Shown here: in pieces, positions 33,385-43,915 of the stretch
How positions within the stretch are numbered: position 1 is the first letter of the stretch
Layout of the letters: each line of letters starts with the position of its first letter
Assembly: GCF_008704555.1 (NCBI RefSeq)
Contig: NZ_CP023702.1
Location: forward strand, 2,976,001-3,040,000
DNA from: Streptomyces nitrosporeus
GTDB taxonomy: Bacteria; Actinomycetota; Actinomycetes; Streptomycetales; Streptomycetaceae
DNA: 64,000 nt
Direction of reading: 5' to 3'
Notes under the pieces: generated by a model
Told to the model about the DNA's origin: nothing
The model's input: only the letters and a program-made list of their open reading frames with translations
Databases searched by the model: none
Translations under genes and position numbers: made by a program

Positions 33385-34275
33385 TCAGCGGGCGGCCGCC
33401 AGGGCCAGCTGGTCCAGGGTGGCCGCGACCGCCGGGACCCGCGCGAGGTCGGGCAGCGTGAGCGCGACGATCTCCCGTTCCACGGCTGGTTCCACCGTCA
33501 CCGCGCCGGCGCCCTTGGGACGTACGGACTCGATGGCCAGGCGGGGCAGCACGGCGACGCCGAGGCCCGCGCCGACCAGGCCGACCACCGCCGGGTAGTC
33601 GTCGGTGGCGAAGTCGATCCGGGGGGTGAACCCGGCCGCCTCGCAGACCTCCACCAGCTGGCGCCGGCAGCGCGGGCAGCCCGCGATCCACGGCTCGTCG
33701 GCCAGGTCCCCGATGTCCACCGACTCCGCGCCGGCCAGCCGGTGCCCGTCGGGAAGCAGCCCGATCAGCCGGTCCCGCAGCAGCGGGCGCACCACCAGGT
33801 CGTCCCACTCGCCGCCCACGTCCCCGTAGCGGAAGGCCAGGGCGATGTCGCAGTCGCCGTCGCGCAGCATCTCCACCGAGCGCGGCGGTTCCGCCTCGAC
33901 CAGCGAGACCCGGGTGCCGGGGTGGGCGGCGCGCAGGGCGGCCAGCGCCCCGGGGACGAGCGTCGAACTCCCGCTGGGGAACGACACGAGGCGCACCCGG
34001 CCGGCCCGCAGTCCGGCGATCGCGGCGACCTCCTCCTCGGCGGCGGTGAGCCCCGCGAGGATGCCGGACGCGTGGCGCACCAGCGCCTCGCCGGCCTCGG
34101 TGAGGCGCATCTCGCGGCCGGTGCGGATGATCAGCGGCGTACCGGCCGAGGACTCCAGGGCCTTCATCTGCTGGCTGACCGCGGGCTGGGTGCAGCCGAG
34201 TTCGCGGGCGGCGGCGGAGAAGGACCCGGTGGCCGAGACGGCACGCAGGACACGGAGGTGGCGGGCTTCGATCAC
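33385..34275 (-). CDS. LysR-family transcriptional regulator
   Basis: 296 aa. The N-terminal winged helix-turn-helix covers residues 3-60 ('FSAAARELGCTQPAVSQQMK'), followed by the linker helix and a two-lobed effector-binding domain ('VRLVSFPSGSSTLVPGALAAL', 'GVAVLPRLA'). A 'CPRC' pair near residue 200 could be redox-active. LysR genes usually regulate a divergent neighbour, but here the next upstream gene (a short-chain dehydrogenase at 35263) is nearly 1 kb away, so the target is unclear. Effector unknown. Confidence 0.93.
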   Translation of the reverse strand: MIEARHLRVLRAVSATGSFSAAARELGCTQPAVSQQMKALESSAGTPLIIRTGREMRLTEAGEALVRHASGILAGLTAAEEEVAAIAGLRAGRVRLVSFPSGSSTLVPGALAALRAAHPGTRVSLVEAEPPRSVEMLRDGDCDIALAFRYGDVGGEWDDLVVRPLLRDRLIGLLPDGHRLAGAESVDIGDLADEPWIAGCPRCRRQLVEVCEAAGFTPRIDFATDDYPAVVGLVGAGLGVAVLPRLAIESVRPKGAGAVTVEPAVEREIVALTLPDLARVPAVAATLDQLALAAAR

Positions 34276-35262
34276 CCTTCAACCATAAGCACTTCTTGCA
34301 GGGTGGGCGAATCGCTGGCGGGAAACTTTGAGGATCGCCGGTCCGCGCCCGACCGGCGTGGACGCCACAGGGTGCTGACCGTGCGCACCGGACGCCCGTA
34401 GGCGTTCCCGCACGCCGGTGGGCTCACCGGTGTCGGCAGGCGTCCGGCCGGGGATCCGGCGCCGGTCACCGGTCCGGGCGGCGGGGGGACGGACTGCGAG
34501 GGGGCGGGCGGCGGAAGGACGGGCGGCGGCGCGGTGTGCGGCCCGCGCCGCCACGGCGGCTCCGACCGGGGGGTGTACGCCTTCCCCCGTGAGGAACCCG
34601 GCTTCCGGGAGCGGGAGTCGGGGCGACCGCCGCCGAACGGCTCCCACCGCGGGGGCCCGACGGCCTGCGGGCCGCCGGTGGGTGAGGCACCGACCGGTGA
34701 ACGCCCGTGGATCGGCGGGGAGTCGGCCTGGAGGGTACGAGCGGCCGCACCCCCTGCCGTACGCTCGCGGGCCCCCGGGCGAGAGGGGCCGGATGAAGCG
34801 GTTCACCCGCCGGGGCGCGACCGGCGCGTACCCGCGGGTCATCCGTCCGGGGGCGATCCGCGCGGGGGCCCGGTCGGGACCGTGTACCGGCCGGACCACG
34901 GGGTCACGGCCGCCCCGGTGCTCCGGGCGACGGCGGCGGACCGTTCCCCGCCCCGCCGCGCCTGTCGGCCGCGGGGGCCGCGCCGCGCCCGGAGGCCCTG
35001 AGGTCGGTCCGGGCGTACACGGGCACGCGCGGACCCTGAGGTCGGCCCGGGCGTACACGGGCACGCGCGGTCCCCGAGGGCGGCCCCGAAAGCACACGGG
35101 CACACAGGCACACAGGCACACACGGTGGTCCCCAGGGGCGGCCCCGGTGCATGCGGGCACGCGGTTCCCGGGGGCGGCCGGGTGCCCGCAGCCGCCCGCG
35201 GTTCCCGGCCGCGTCCCGGACCGGCCGCCGGGCCGTCGGCGCGGGGCACTAACGTGCCGCGT
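34276..35262. other. 987-bp gene-free region with degenerate repeats
   Basis: No frame shows a ribosome site with sustained coding character. The distal part (about 34996-35125) contains a 38-bp direct repeat starting 'ccctgaggtcggtccgggcg' at 34996 and 35034, a decayed third copy, then three 'caggcaca'-type octamers near 35100-35122. The LysR promoter and possible self-operator must lie just above 34276. The repeats look like slippage products in unconstrained DNA. Confidence 0.6.
34996..35125. repeat. 38-bp direct repeats and short CAGGCACA repeats
   Basis: Two 38-bp units at 34996 and 35034 differ at a few positions; a third partial copy begins near 35072 and runs into 'acaggcacacaggcacacac' microsatellite-like sequence. 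No palindromic repeat or uniform spacer is present, so this is not CRISPR. Confidence 0.7.
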
Positions 35263-36036
35263 ATGACGACTGCACTGATTACGGGCGCCACAGCGGGCAT
35301 CGGGGCCGCCTTCGCGCGGCGGCTGGCGGCCGACGGGCACAACCTGGTGCTGGTGGCCCGTGACACCGGGCGGCTGCGGGCCCAGGCCACGGAGCTGCAC
35401 GACCGGCACGGCATCGAGGCGGAGGTCCTGACCGCCGACCTGTCCACGGACGCCGGCATCGAGGCGGTCGAGAAGCGGCTGGCGGACCGGGTGAGCCCGG
35501 TCGACCTGCTGGTCAACAACGCGGGTTTCGGCAACAAGGGGAAGTATCTGGACGTCCCGATGGCCGACGAGCTGACGATGCTGAAGGTGCACTGCGAGGC
35601 GGTGCTGCGGCTGACCTCGGCCGCGGTGAGCGGGATGCGGGAGCGCGGCCGGGGCGGAGTGGTCAACGTCGCCTCGGTGGCGGCCTTCCTGCCGCGGGGC
35701 ACGTACGGCGCGTCGAAGGCGTGGGTGGTGCAGTTCACCCAGGGCGTGGCGAAGGACCTGGCGGGTACCGGCGTGCGGCTGATGGCGCTGTGCCCGGGCT
35801 TCGTGCGCACCGAGTTCCACGAGCGGGCCGGGATGGGCACCGGCAACATCCCGGGCTGGATGTGGCTCGACGCCGACAAGGTGGTCACCGCCGCCCTGGC
35901 GGACCTGGCCCGGGGCACCTCGGTGTCGGTCCCCGACCCCCGCTACAAGGCGCTGATGGGTCTGGTGAAGCTGACCCCGCGTGCGCTGCTGGGCGGGGTC
36001 ACCTCCCGCGCGGGCCGCACCTACGGCCCGAAGTAG
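35263..36036 (+). CDS. Short-chain dehydrogenase/reductase
   Basis: 257 aa from the ATG at 35263, where the family starts ('ALITGATAGIGAAFARRLA', TGxxxGIG at residues 7-14). It also has NNAG ('LLVNNAGFG'), a catalytic Ser in 'VVNVASVAAFL' and YxxxK ('YGASKAW'). It is a classical NAD(P)-dependent Rossmann oxidoreductase of the DltE/YdfG-like acyl group; substrate unknown. The upstream frame is open but non-coding. TAACGT ends exactly 7 nt before the ATG and there is no Shine-Dalgarno, indicating leaderless initiation. It ends at a 19-bp perfect terminator. Confidence 0.9.
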   Translation: MTTALITGATAGIGAAFARRLAADGHNLVLVARDTGRLRAQATELHDRHGIEAEVLTADLSTDAGIEAVEKRLADRVSPVDLLVNNAGFGNKGKYLDVPMADELTMLKVHCEAVLRLTSAAVSGMRERGRGGVVNVASVAAFLPRGTYGASKAWVVQFTQGVAKDLAGTGVRLMALCPGFVRTEFHERAGMGTGNIPGWMWLDADKVVTAALADLARGTSVSVPDPRYKALMGLVKLTPRALLGGVTSRAGRTYGPK

Positions 36037-36052
36037 GACCGGGGCGGTACGG

Positions 36053-36093
36053 CTGAGGCCCGGTGCCCCCGCGACGGGGGCACCGGGCCTCAG
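36053..36093 (+). terminator. 19-bp perfect stem terminator
   Basis: 'ctgaggcccggtgcccccg' (36053-36071) pairs perfectly with 36075-36093 around a 3-nt loop, 16 bp after the dehydrogenase stop. It also lies downstream of groEL1 on the other strand and may stop both. Confidence 0.85.
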
Positions 36094-36177
36094 CTGTGTA
36101 CAGGTGGTACCAGGGCGTGTTCCGAAAGCGGCGCCGTCCGCCCGGAGGCCGGGCAGGCGGGACCGCCGGAAAACGCT

Positions 36178-37857
<1,680 letters not shown>

Positions 37858-37907
37858 TCATCTCGCAGGGGGCCAGGGGCGCAGAACAGAAGCAAACGTA
37901 AAGTGGA

Positions 37908-38216
37908 TTACTTCTCGACGATCGCGAGAACGTCGCGCGCCGAAAGGACGAGGTACTCCTCGCCGTTGTACTTCACCTCGGTGCCGCCGTACTTGCTGTA
38001 CAGGACGACATCGCCGGTCTTGACGTCGAGCGGAAGACGCTCGCCGTTCTCGAAGCGGCCCGGGCCCACGGCCAGGACGACGCCCTCCTGGGGCTTCTCC
38101 TTGGCGGTGTCCGGAATGACCAGGCCGGAGGCCGTGGTCTGCTCGGCGTCGAGCGGCTGGACCACAATGCGGTCCTCGAGCGGCTTGATCGCAACCTTGG
38201 AGCTGGTGGTCGACAC
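37908..38216 (-). CDS. groES: Co-chaperonin GroES
   Basis: 102 aa from the GTG at 38216, with AGGGGGAG 8 nt upstream; an in-frame ATG 38 codons further up would start inside the promoter/CIRCE region. The mobile loop '[19 protein letters not shown]' and the roof and C-terminal strands ('[15 protein letters not shown]') are typical. It caps GroEL to form the folding chamber. First gene of the groES-groEL1 operon. Confidence 0.97.
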   Translation of the reverse strand: MSTTSSKVAIKPLEDRIVVQPLDAEQTTASGLVIPDTAKEKPQEGVVLAVGPGRFENGERLPLDVKTGDVVLYSKYGGTEVKYNGEEYLVLSARDVLAIVEK

Positions 38217-38323
38217 GATCCGGTCTCCCCCTTCGGAGATCTCACGGGGTTTAACAGTCTGAGGGTGGCGACCAGGCTGATCCGTCGTCGCGGGTGCCGG
38301 ACCTGTCCTGTCGCGCGGTTGTG

Positions 38324-38350
38324 CTGGCACTCTCCAGTGGGGAGTGCCAG
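38324..38350. promoter_or_regulatory. CIRCE operator 1 (HrcA site) upstream of groES
   Basis: 'ctggcactc'-N9-'gagtgccag': a perfect 9-bp inverted repeat with a 9-bp spacer, close to the CIRCE consensus TTAGCACTC-N9-GAGTGCTAA. It overlaps the predicted transcription start. Confidence 0.92.
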
Positions 38351-38355
38351 ACCCG

Positions 38356-38385
38356 AGACTATGACCGCGATTAGCACTCGGTCAA
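38356..38385 (-). promoter_or_regulatory. groES-groEL1 vegetative promoter between the two CIRCE elements
   Basis: On the minus strand the -35 TTGACC (38380-38385) lies in the spacer of CIRCE 2 and the -10 TAGTCT (38356-38361) follows after 18 bp. Transcription would start near 38349, inside CIRCE 1. HrcA binding would therefore block both the -35 and the start site. Confidence 0.75.
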
Positions 38386-38397
38386 GCGGAGTGCCAA
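38371..38397. promoter_or_regulatory. CIRCE operator 2 (HrcA site)
   Basis: 'ttagcactc'-N9-'gagtgccaa': one mismatch from a perfect CIRCE. Its centre is 47 bp from that of CIRCE 1. Confidence 0.92.
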
Positions 38398-38507
38398 TTC
38401 ACCACTCGTGCGTGGCGCGGACACGGCCGCGCCCGCCGGGAACAACGCGGGAGGGGCCCTCGTCGTTCCGTGCGGCGGGCGCGTCGGACGGATCTCTCCG
38501 GTCCCGG

Positions 38508-39455
38508 TCAGACGTAGTCCTCCAGCCTGGCCACGGCGTAACCCTTGCCGGTGACCGTCTTCATGACGGTGCGGATCATGTCGGCCATGGACCCGCCCCA
38601 CTCCGCCTCGCCCCGGAAGTGGGTGAGGATGATGTCGCCCGGGTGCAGGTCCTGGTCCCGCTCCCGCCACTCCATACGGCCGGGGAACGCCTCGGCGGCC
38701 CACAGCGGCACGGCCTCGATCCCGCAGGACTTGGCGATGCGCAGGGTGTCGCCGTTGTAGTTGCCGTACGGCGGCCGGAAGAGGGTGGGGCGCTTCCCGA
38801 AGCGTTCCTCCATCCTGTCCTGCTCGCCGCAGATCTCCTCGCGCTGCTCGTCCGCGGAGAGCCCGGGCAGGTAGGGGTGGGTGAGCGTGTGGTTGCCGAG
38901 GACCACCCCGCTCTTCTGCATCTCCTCGAAGTACCCGTAGTCGTCGCGCACCACGTAGTCGCTGAGGAAGGCGCTGTACGGGATGTCCAGTTCGGTCATC
39001 ATCCGCAGCAGTTCGGGGTCCTTCTCCGAGCCGTCGTCCATCGTGAGGAAGACGACCCGGTCCTCGGTCGGCACGGTGGTGAAGACCGGCGGCAGGTCCT
39101 CACCGCCCTTCACCTCGAAGCCCTCGCGGGTGGTGAGGCGCGGCTTCTTCGCGGGGGGCTCGGGGGCGGCCAGCGGAGTCTCGGCCAGGCCCCACTTCTT
39201 CGCCGCGACCGCGCGGGCGGCCTGCTTCCGCTTCAGCCCCTCGGCGCGGGCACCGGCGGCCGGAGCGGGGCCGGCGTGGCCGGCCTGCGCCTCCCGGCCC
39301 GCGGCCGGGGAGGCCGGCTGCCCCCGGTCCGGTCCGTCCGCCGCGCCTCCGGCGCATCCCGAGGCGACGGCGGCCGCCAGCAGGGCGGACACGGCCACGC
39401 CGACCGGACCGTACCGCCTGGACCCAAATTTTCCCTTTTGTCGTACTAGCTGCAT
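38508..39455 (-). CDS. Lipoprotein polysaccharide deacetylase (NodB domain)
   Basis: 315 aa from the ATG at 39455. The N-terminus is a lipoprotein signal: basic region, hydrophobic helix, and ASGC lipobox with Cys34 as the lipidated residue. A Pro/Ala linker leads to a NodB carbohydrate-esterase-4 domain (about residues 125-315) with metal/catalytic motifs 'FLTMDDGSEKD' (acidic pair), 'NHTLTHP' (two His) and 'RPPYGNYNGD', ending with 'ILTHFRG'. It would deacetylate a cell-wall or capsular glycan at the outer membrane-facing surface. The much longer open frame upstream is a shadow of the divergent methyltransferase gene. Confidence 0.9.
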   Translation of the reverse strand: MQLVRQKGKFGSRRYGPVGVAVSALLAAAVASGCAGGAADGPDRGQPASPAAGREAQAGHAGPAPAAGARAEGLKRKQAARAVAAKKWGLAETPLAAPEPPAKKPRLTTREGFEVKGGEDLPPVFTTVPTEDRVVFLTMDDGSEKDPELLRMMTELDIPYSAFLSDYVVRDDYGYFEEMQKSGVVLGNHTLTHPYLPGLSADEQREEICGEQDRMEERFGKRPTLFRPPYGNYNGDTLRIAKSCGIEAVPLWAAEAFPGRMEWRERDQDLHPGDIILTHFRGEAEWGGSMADMIRTVMKTVTGKGYAVARLEDYV

Positions 39456-39545
39456 GGCGCCGCATCCTGCCAGCCGCTCCGCGAGCCCCGGCCCCGACAC
39501 CGCCGCCCGCCCCGGCAGGTCCCCCGGCTGGCTCACAATGGACCG

Positions 39546-40793
39546 GTGAACGTCCTTCCCCCCTCCGGCAGAACGGCCGGTGACAGCACCGGCGAGACCG
39601 CCCCCGCCGATCCGCTCGCCGTCTTCGCCGCCCTGCGCACCCCGCGGGGCGCGGCACTCCTCGACGAGCTGCGCGACCACGACCCCGCCCGGGAACTGGC
39701 CACCGCGACCCGGCTGCGCCGCGACCATCCGGCCTCGCTGGTCTCGGCGGCGCTGGGCCAGGCGCGGCTGCGGCAGCGGGCCGTGGCGAAGTTCGGGGCC
39801 GAGGACGCCTACCGGATGTTCTTCACGCCCGCCGGTGTGGAGCAGGCGACCCGGGCCACGGTGGCCGCCCACCGCGCCGGACGGTTCGCGGGAGCCGGCG
39901 GTGTACGGAGCGTCGCGGACCTGTGCTGCGGGATCGGCGGCGACGCGATCGCGCTGGCCCGGGCCGGCGTCTCGGTGCTGGCCGTGGACCGCGACCCGCT
40001 CACCGCCGAGACCGCCCGCGCCAACGCGGAGGCGCTCGGGCTCCAGGACCGCATCGAGGTGCGGTGCGCGGACGTCACGGAGATCGACACCTCGGCGTAC
40101 GACGCGGTCTTCGTCGACCCGGCCCGGCGGGGCGGGCGGGGCCGGATCTTCGACCCGGAGGCATATTCGCCGCCGCTGTCCTGGGCGACGGACGCCGCGT
40201 CGCGGGCCCCCCGGGCCGCGCTGAAGATCGCCCCCGGCATCCCCCACGAGGCGATCGACCCGCGGGCCGAGGCCGAGTGGATCTCGGACGGCGGCGACGT
40301 GAAGGAGGCCGTGCTCTGGTTCGGCGAGGGCGCCGTCCCGGGCACCTTCCGGGCCACCCTGCTCCCGTCCGGCGCGGCCCTCGCCGCCCCGGCCCCGCTC
40401 CCCGCCCCGCCCGTCGGCCCGGTCGGCCGCTATCTGTACGAACCGGACGGCGCCGTGATCCGGGCGCATCTGGTCGCCGCCGTGGTGGAGGAGTGCGGCG
40501 GCAGGCTGATCGACGAGACGATCGCCTACGTCACGAGCGAGAGGCGCTACGAGTCGGCGTACGCGGCCGGTTACGAGATCACCGATCAGCTGCCCTTCAG
40601 TGTGAAGAGGCTGAAGGCGCTGCTGAGGGGGCGTCAGGTCGGGGTCCTGACCGTGAAGAAGCGCGGTTCCGCGGTCGAACCGGAGGAGCTGCGCCGGAAG
40701 ATGAAGCTCCAGGGGCCGAACGCGGCGACGGTGTTCCTGACCCGGGTGGCCGGGGCGCCCACCATGCTGCTCGGGCAGCCGCTGGCCCGCTGA
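39546..40793 (+). CDS. Class I SAM-dependent methyltransferase with THUMP-like C-terminal domain
   Basis: 415 aa from the GTG at 39546. Rossmann motif I 'VADLCCGIGGDAIALARAG' (about residues 121-139) with the acidic end of strand 2 ('VLAVDRDPLTAETARANAEA') and 'VFVDPARRGGRGR'. The C-terminal ~120 residues resemble the THUMP-like domain found in this family. Probably an RNA methyltransferase; the target is not identifiable. CACAAT ends 6 nt before the GTG and there is no Shine-Dalgarno, so it appears leaderless. It is divergent from the deacetylase. Confidence 0.85.
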   Translation: MNVLPPSGRTAGDSTGETAPADPLAVFAALRTPRGAALLDELRDHDPARELATATRLRRDHPASLVSAALGQARLRQRAVAKFGAEDAYRMFFTPAGVEQATRATVAAHRAGRFAGAGGVRSVADLCCGIGGDAIALARAGVSVLAVDRDPLTAETARANAEALGLQDRIEVRCADVTEIDTSAYDAVFVDPARRGGRGRIFDPEAYSPPLSWATDAASRAPRAALKIAPGIPHEAIDPRAEAEWISDGGDVKEAVLWFGEGAVPGTFRATLLPSGAALAAPAPLPAPPVGPVGRYLYEPDGAVIRAHLVAAVVEECGGRLIDETIAYVTSERRYESAYAAGYEITDQLPFSVKRLKALLRGRQVGVLTVKKRGSAVEPEELRRKMKLQGPNAATVFLTRVAGAPTMLLGQPLAR

Positions 40794-40823
40794 CCGCGGC
40801 CCGGGACGCCGCGCTCCGGTCCC

Positions 40824-41474
40824 TCAGCGGTGCGCGGCGCCGTACGCCCGGGGAGCCGGCGGGCCGGCGAGCACCCGCAGCACCCAGCGGCGGTGGGCGA
40901 ATGCCTTGACGAGGCCGATCAGCCCGGTCACCCAGGCGATGAGGCCGAGGCCCGTCATCAGGGCCACCAGACCGTAGGGCTCGCCCGGGACCGCCGACGC
41001 CGGGGCCACCACACAGCAGAACAGCCCCGCCGCGCACAGCAGGAACGACAGCACCATCCAGACGACGCTCACCCCGGGCGCGCGCAGCGGCAGGTCCCGG
41101 ACCGGGTCCCGGTCCAGCGCGCCCCACGCGTCCAGGAGCGGGCGCACCCGGCGGTCGCGGGCGACCCCCACGGCGACGAGCACCACCGCGGGGACCAGGG
41201 CGGCCGCTCCGGCGACGAGGCAGACCAGCCCGATGATCAGGCTGATCACGTCGTAGCCCTCCTCGAAGGCGATCAGGCCCGTGCCGACGAACGACCAGCC
41301 CAGGGCGGCCAGCGCCGCCCACAGCACCAGCAGCCCGAGCCTCCCGGGCCCGATGTGCAGCCTGACGAGTTCGCCCAGGACGACGGCCCGGTCGCGCAGC
41401 AGTGCCTCGCGGTCGGGCCAGGTGCGTATCCCCTCCGGCGGGGGAGGAGGCGGAAGCGGTGAACTGCGTGCCAT
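40824..41474 (-). CDS. Four-helix membrane protein of unknown function
   Basis: 216 aa. A Pro-rich N-terminus (PLPPPPPPEG) is followed by four transmembrane segments (about residues 45-65, 75-103, 135-158, 165-190) and a basic C-terminus. A cytoplasmic loop of ~30 charged residues lies between helices 2 and 3. It resembles generic actinobacterial membrane proteins; I recognise no family. Tail-to-tail with the methyltransferase (30-bp gap). Confidence 0.75.
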   Translation of the reverse strand: MARSSPLPPPPPPEGIRTWPDREALLRDRAVVLGELVRLHIGPGRLGLLVLWAALAALGWSFVGTGLIAFEEGYDVISLIIGLVCLVAGAAALVPAVVLVAVGVARDRRVRPLLDAWGALDRDPVRDLPLRAPGVSVVWMVLSFLLCAAGLFCCVVAPASAVPGEPYGLVALMTGLGLIAWVTGLIGLVKAFAHRRWVLRVLAGPPAPRAYGAAHR

Positions 41475-41580
41475 GCGGGGGACCTTACCGATCCCGGCGT
41501 CCGCTCCCCGCGTGCGGGCCCGGCCCCCGGTCCCGCCGGCCCTCGGCCGGGGCCGCGGCGCGGAGGTGTGCGTACGGACG

Positions 41581-41859
41581 TCAGGTCATGCCCAGCGGGT
41601 ACGACGCCCGGCCGGATGCCTCGTCGATCTCGTCGTGCGCCTTGGTGAGCAGTTTCATCGCGAGTTCGTTGAGCGCGCGGGCGCCGGCGATCTCCTCGCC
41701 GACCCGTGGCTGCTCCGTGTCGGAGGGGTGGCGGCTGGCGTACCCGTGGGCGCGCACCTCGGTCCCGTCGCTGAGCCGCACCATCGCGGCCGCCCGGGTC
41801 CGGTGGCTGTCCTCCTCGAATTCCAGCTCGATGTGCCAGCCGACCGTGGTCTCCATCAT
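41581..41859 (-). CDS. DUF1876 domain protein
   Basis: 92 aa from the ATG at 41859, which has GGGAGG 8 nt upstream; a GTG three codons earlier abuts the ribosome site. The sequence ('WHIELEFEEDSHRTRAAAMV', 'VRAHGYASRHPSDTEQPRVG EE') is the dsRBD-like DUF1876 fold common in actinobacteria. It is small, cytoplasmic and often near stress genes. Function unknown. Confidence 0.85.
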   Translation of the reverse strand: MMETTVGWHIELEFEEDSHRTRAAAMVRLSDGTEVRAHGYASRHPSDTEQPRVGEEIAGARALNELAMKLLTKAHDEIDEASGRASYPLGMT

Positions 41860-41937
41860 GTCGGTCACCTCCCGGAATACCTCCTTCCAGGGTGCGCCCG
41901 TTCCGCGGGCGGCGCCATGGTGGGGCGCCCGGACCGC

Positions 41938-42402
41938 TCAGGCGTTCTCCAGTGCCGCGACGTCCAGCTTCCGCATGCCCGTCATCGCCTTCATGACCCG
42001 GTCCGCACGGGCTCTGTCGGGACCGGAGAGCAGCTCGGGCAGCACCCGCGGGACGATCTGCCAGGACAGGCCGTACCTGTCCTTCAGCCACCCGCAGACG
42101 CTCTCCTCGCCGTCCTCGGTGAAGGCGGCCCAGAACCGGTCCACCTCCTCCTGCGACTCGCAGTCCACAGAGAGGGAGACCGCCTCGGAGAAGGTGAACT
42201 CCGGGCCGCCGTTGAGGGCCGTGTACTCCTGGCCCGCGAGCACGAAGTCCACGGTGAGCACCGCGCCGGTCTCCCCCGGCGCGGCCCCGGTGTTGTACGT
42301 GACGTCCACGACGCGGGAGTCACCGCCGAAGACCGAGACGTAGAACTCGGCGGCCTCCAGGGCCCGGCCGTCGAACCACAGACAGGGCTTGATCTTCTGC
42401 AT
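41938..42402 (-). CDS. VOC-family protein (PhnB-like glyoxalase fold)
   Basis: 154 aa; GAGAGG precedes the ATG. The fold is the PhnB/'3-demethylubiquinone methyltransferase-like' subgroup of vicinal oxygen chelate proteins: 'KIKPCLWFDGRALEAAEFYV', 'FVLAGQEYTALNGGP' and 'YGLSWQIVPRVLPELLS'. These proteins often form dimers and some bind metals, but most lack a proven reaction. It is transcribed in the same direction as the tsaB cluster but separated by a gap. Confidence 0.87.
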   Translation of the reverse strand: MQKIKPCLWFDGRALEAAEFYVSVFGGDSRVVDVTYNTGAAPGETGAVLTVDFVLAGQEYTALNGGPEFTFSEAVSLSVDCESQEEVDRFWAAFTEDGEESVCGWLKDRYGLSWQIVPRVLPELLSGPDRARADRVMKAMTGMRKLDVAALENA

Positions 42403-42506
42403 GGTCCTCTCCCCGCATTCGGTGCCGTGCGCCGAAGGGCGCCGTACAAGGTGGACCGGCGCGGGCCCCGGAACTCATCGGTGCGCCTCCCGGAACGCGG
42501 AACCCC

Positions 42507-42809
42507 TCAGTGCGCGCCCGGCCCCGGCCCCGGCCGGTCCCGGCCGTCCGCGGGCCCCAGCGACTCGAAGCGCCAGCGGTGCACCGCCCGGGTCACCAGG
42601 CCGGGGGCGGGCTCGGGCAGTTCCGGCAGTTCGGCGTCGTACGCCGCGTCCCACCAGGTCAGGACGAGGACCCGGTCCTGGGGGGCGCGCAGCAGTTCGC
42701 TGCGCAGCGGCGACCGGGCGAGTTCGAGGGTGCGGGCCCTGGCCCACTCCAGCAGTTCGGCCCCCCGGCCACCGGCGGCGCGGGCCTCCCACATCAGGGC
42801 GACGGTCAC
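42507..42809 (-). CDS. Small protein overlapping tsaD (possible ABM-like alpha/beta barrel)
   Basis: 100 aa. Its GTG at 42809 overlaps the tsaD stop in a GTGA arrangement, so it is translationally coupled to tsaD. It has an alternating strand/helix pattern ('[20 protein letters not shown]', '[12 protein letters not shown]', 'VHRWRFESL') as in dimeric alpha/beta barrel (ABM-type) proteins, plus a disordered Gly/Pro tail. No catalytic motif is seen. Operon position links it to the tsaB-rimI-tsaD unit, but no role in tRNA modification is known to me. Confidence 0.72.
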   Translation of the reverse strand: MTVALMWEARAAGGRGAELLEWARARTLELARSPLRSELLRAPQDRVLVLTWWDAAYDAELPELPEPAPGLVTRAVHRWRFESLGPADGRDRPGPGPGAH

Positions 42810-43912
42810 GGGTAGAGGTTCTCCTTGCTGACCTCGTGCACATGGTCGTGGGAGTGGGAGTGGCCGTGCGCGCCCGGGACGTGGGGCTCGGTGACCGGGA
42901 GGGAGGAGTCCGCGGAGAGCTCCAGGTCGGAGGCCGGACGGTTGCGGGCGACCATCTCCGCGCCCAGCGCGGCGACCATCGCGCCGTTGTCGGTGCACAG
43001 GCCGGGGCGGGGCACCCTCAGCCGGATCCCGGCCCGCTCGCACCGCTCCTCGGCCAGGGCGCGCAGCCGGGAGTTGGCCGCGACGCCGCCGCCGATCATC
43101 AGGTGGTCGACGCCCTCGTCCTTGCAGGCCCGCACGGCCTTGCGGGTGAGTACGTCCACCACGGCCTCCTGGAAGGACGCCGCCACGTCCCGTACGGGGA
43201 CCTCCTCGCCGGCGGCCCGCCTGGCCTCGATCCACCGTGCCACGGACGTCTTGAGCCCGGAGAAGGAGAAGTCGTACGGGGCGTCGCGGGGGCCGGTCAG
43301 CCCGCGCGGGAAGGCGATCGCCGCCGGGTCGCCCTCACGGGCCAGCCGGTCGATGACCGGGCCGCCGGGGAAGCCGAGGTCCAGCACCCGGGCGATCTTG
43401 TCGAAGGCCTCGCCGGCCGCGTCGTCGATGGTGGCGCCCAGCGGGCGCACGTCGCGGGTGATGTCCGGGGCGAGCAGCAACGAGGAGTGTCCGCCGCTGA
43501 CCAGCAGCGCCATGGTCGGCTCGGGGAGCGGGCCGTGTTCCAGCTGGTCCACGCAGATGTGCGAGGCGAGGTGGTTGACCCCGTACAGCGGCTTGCCCAG
43601 GGCGTAGGCGTACGCCTTGGCCGCCGACACCCCGACGAGCAGCGCCCCGGCGAGCCCGGGGCCGGCCGTGACCGCGATGCCGTCGAGGTCGCGGGCGCTG
43701 ATCCCGGCGTCCTTCAGGGCGCGTTCGATGGTGGGGACCATCGCTTCGAGGTGGGCGCGGGAGGCGATCTCGGGGACGACACCGCCGAAGCGGGCGTGGG
43801 TGTCGACGCTGGAGGCGACGGCGTCGGCGAGCAGGGTCGTACCGCGCACGATGCCGACACCGGTCTCGTCGCAGGAGGTCTCGATACCGAGTACGAGCGG
43901 TTCGTCAGCCAT
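42806..43912 (-). CDS. tsaD: tRNA N6-threonylcarbamoyltransferase TsaD
   Basis: 368 aa. The ASKHA fold begins '[16 protein letters not shown]'; metal-binding His114 and His118 are in 'VNHLASHI', and '[10 protein letters not shown]' binds the ligand. With TsaB and TsaE it transfers the threonylcarbamoyl group to A37 of ANN-decoding tRNAs. The C-terminal ~25 residues are an unusual His-rich tail ([11 protein letters not shown]) beyond the conserved domain, probably metal-binding. It follows rimI by 3 bp in a tsaB-rimI-tsaD operon. Confidence 0.96.
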   Translation of the reverse strand: MADEPLVLGIETSCDETGVGIVRGTTLLADAVASSVDTHARFGGVVPEIASRAHLEAMVPTIERALKDAGISARDLDGIAVTAGPGLAGALLVGVSAAKAYAYALGKPLYGVNHLASHICVDQLEHGPLPEPTMALLVSGGHSSLLLAPDITRDVRPLGATIDDAAGEAFDKIARVLDLGFPGGPVIDRLAREGDPAAIAFPRGLTGPRDAPYDFSFSGLKTSVARWIEARRAAGEEVPVRDVAASFQEAVVDVLTRKAVRACKDEGVDHLMIGGGVAANSRLRALAEERCERAGIRLRVPRPGLCTDNGAMVAALGAEMVARNRPASDLELSADSSLPVTEPHVPGAHGHSHSHDHVHEVSKENLYP

Positions 43913-43915
43913 CAG

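Noticed and set aside
34418..35266. 282-codon ORF in the gap before the dehydrogenase
   Set aside because: No ribosome site, no recognisable domain, Arg/Pro/Gly-rich, and it ends across the real start codon.
38508..40469. 653-codon version of the deacetylase reading through the divergent methyltransferase
   Set aside because: The lipoprotein signal peptide and coding bias begin at 39455. The upstream part is antisense to the methyltransferase.
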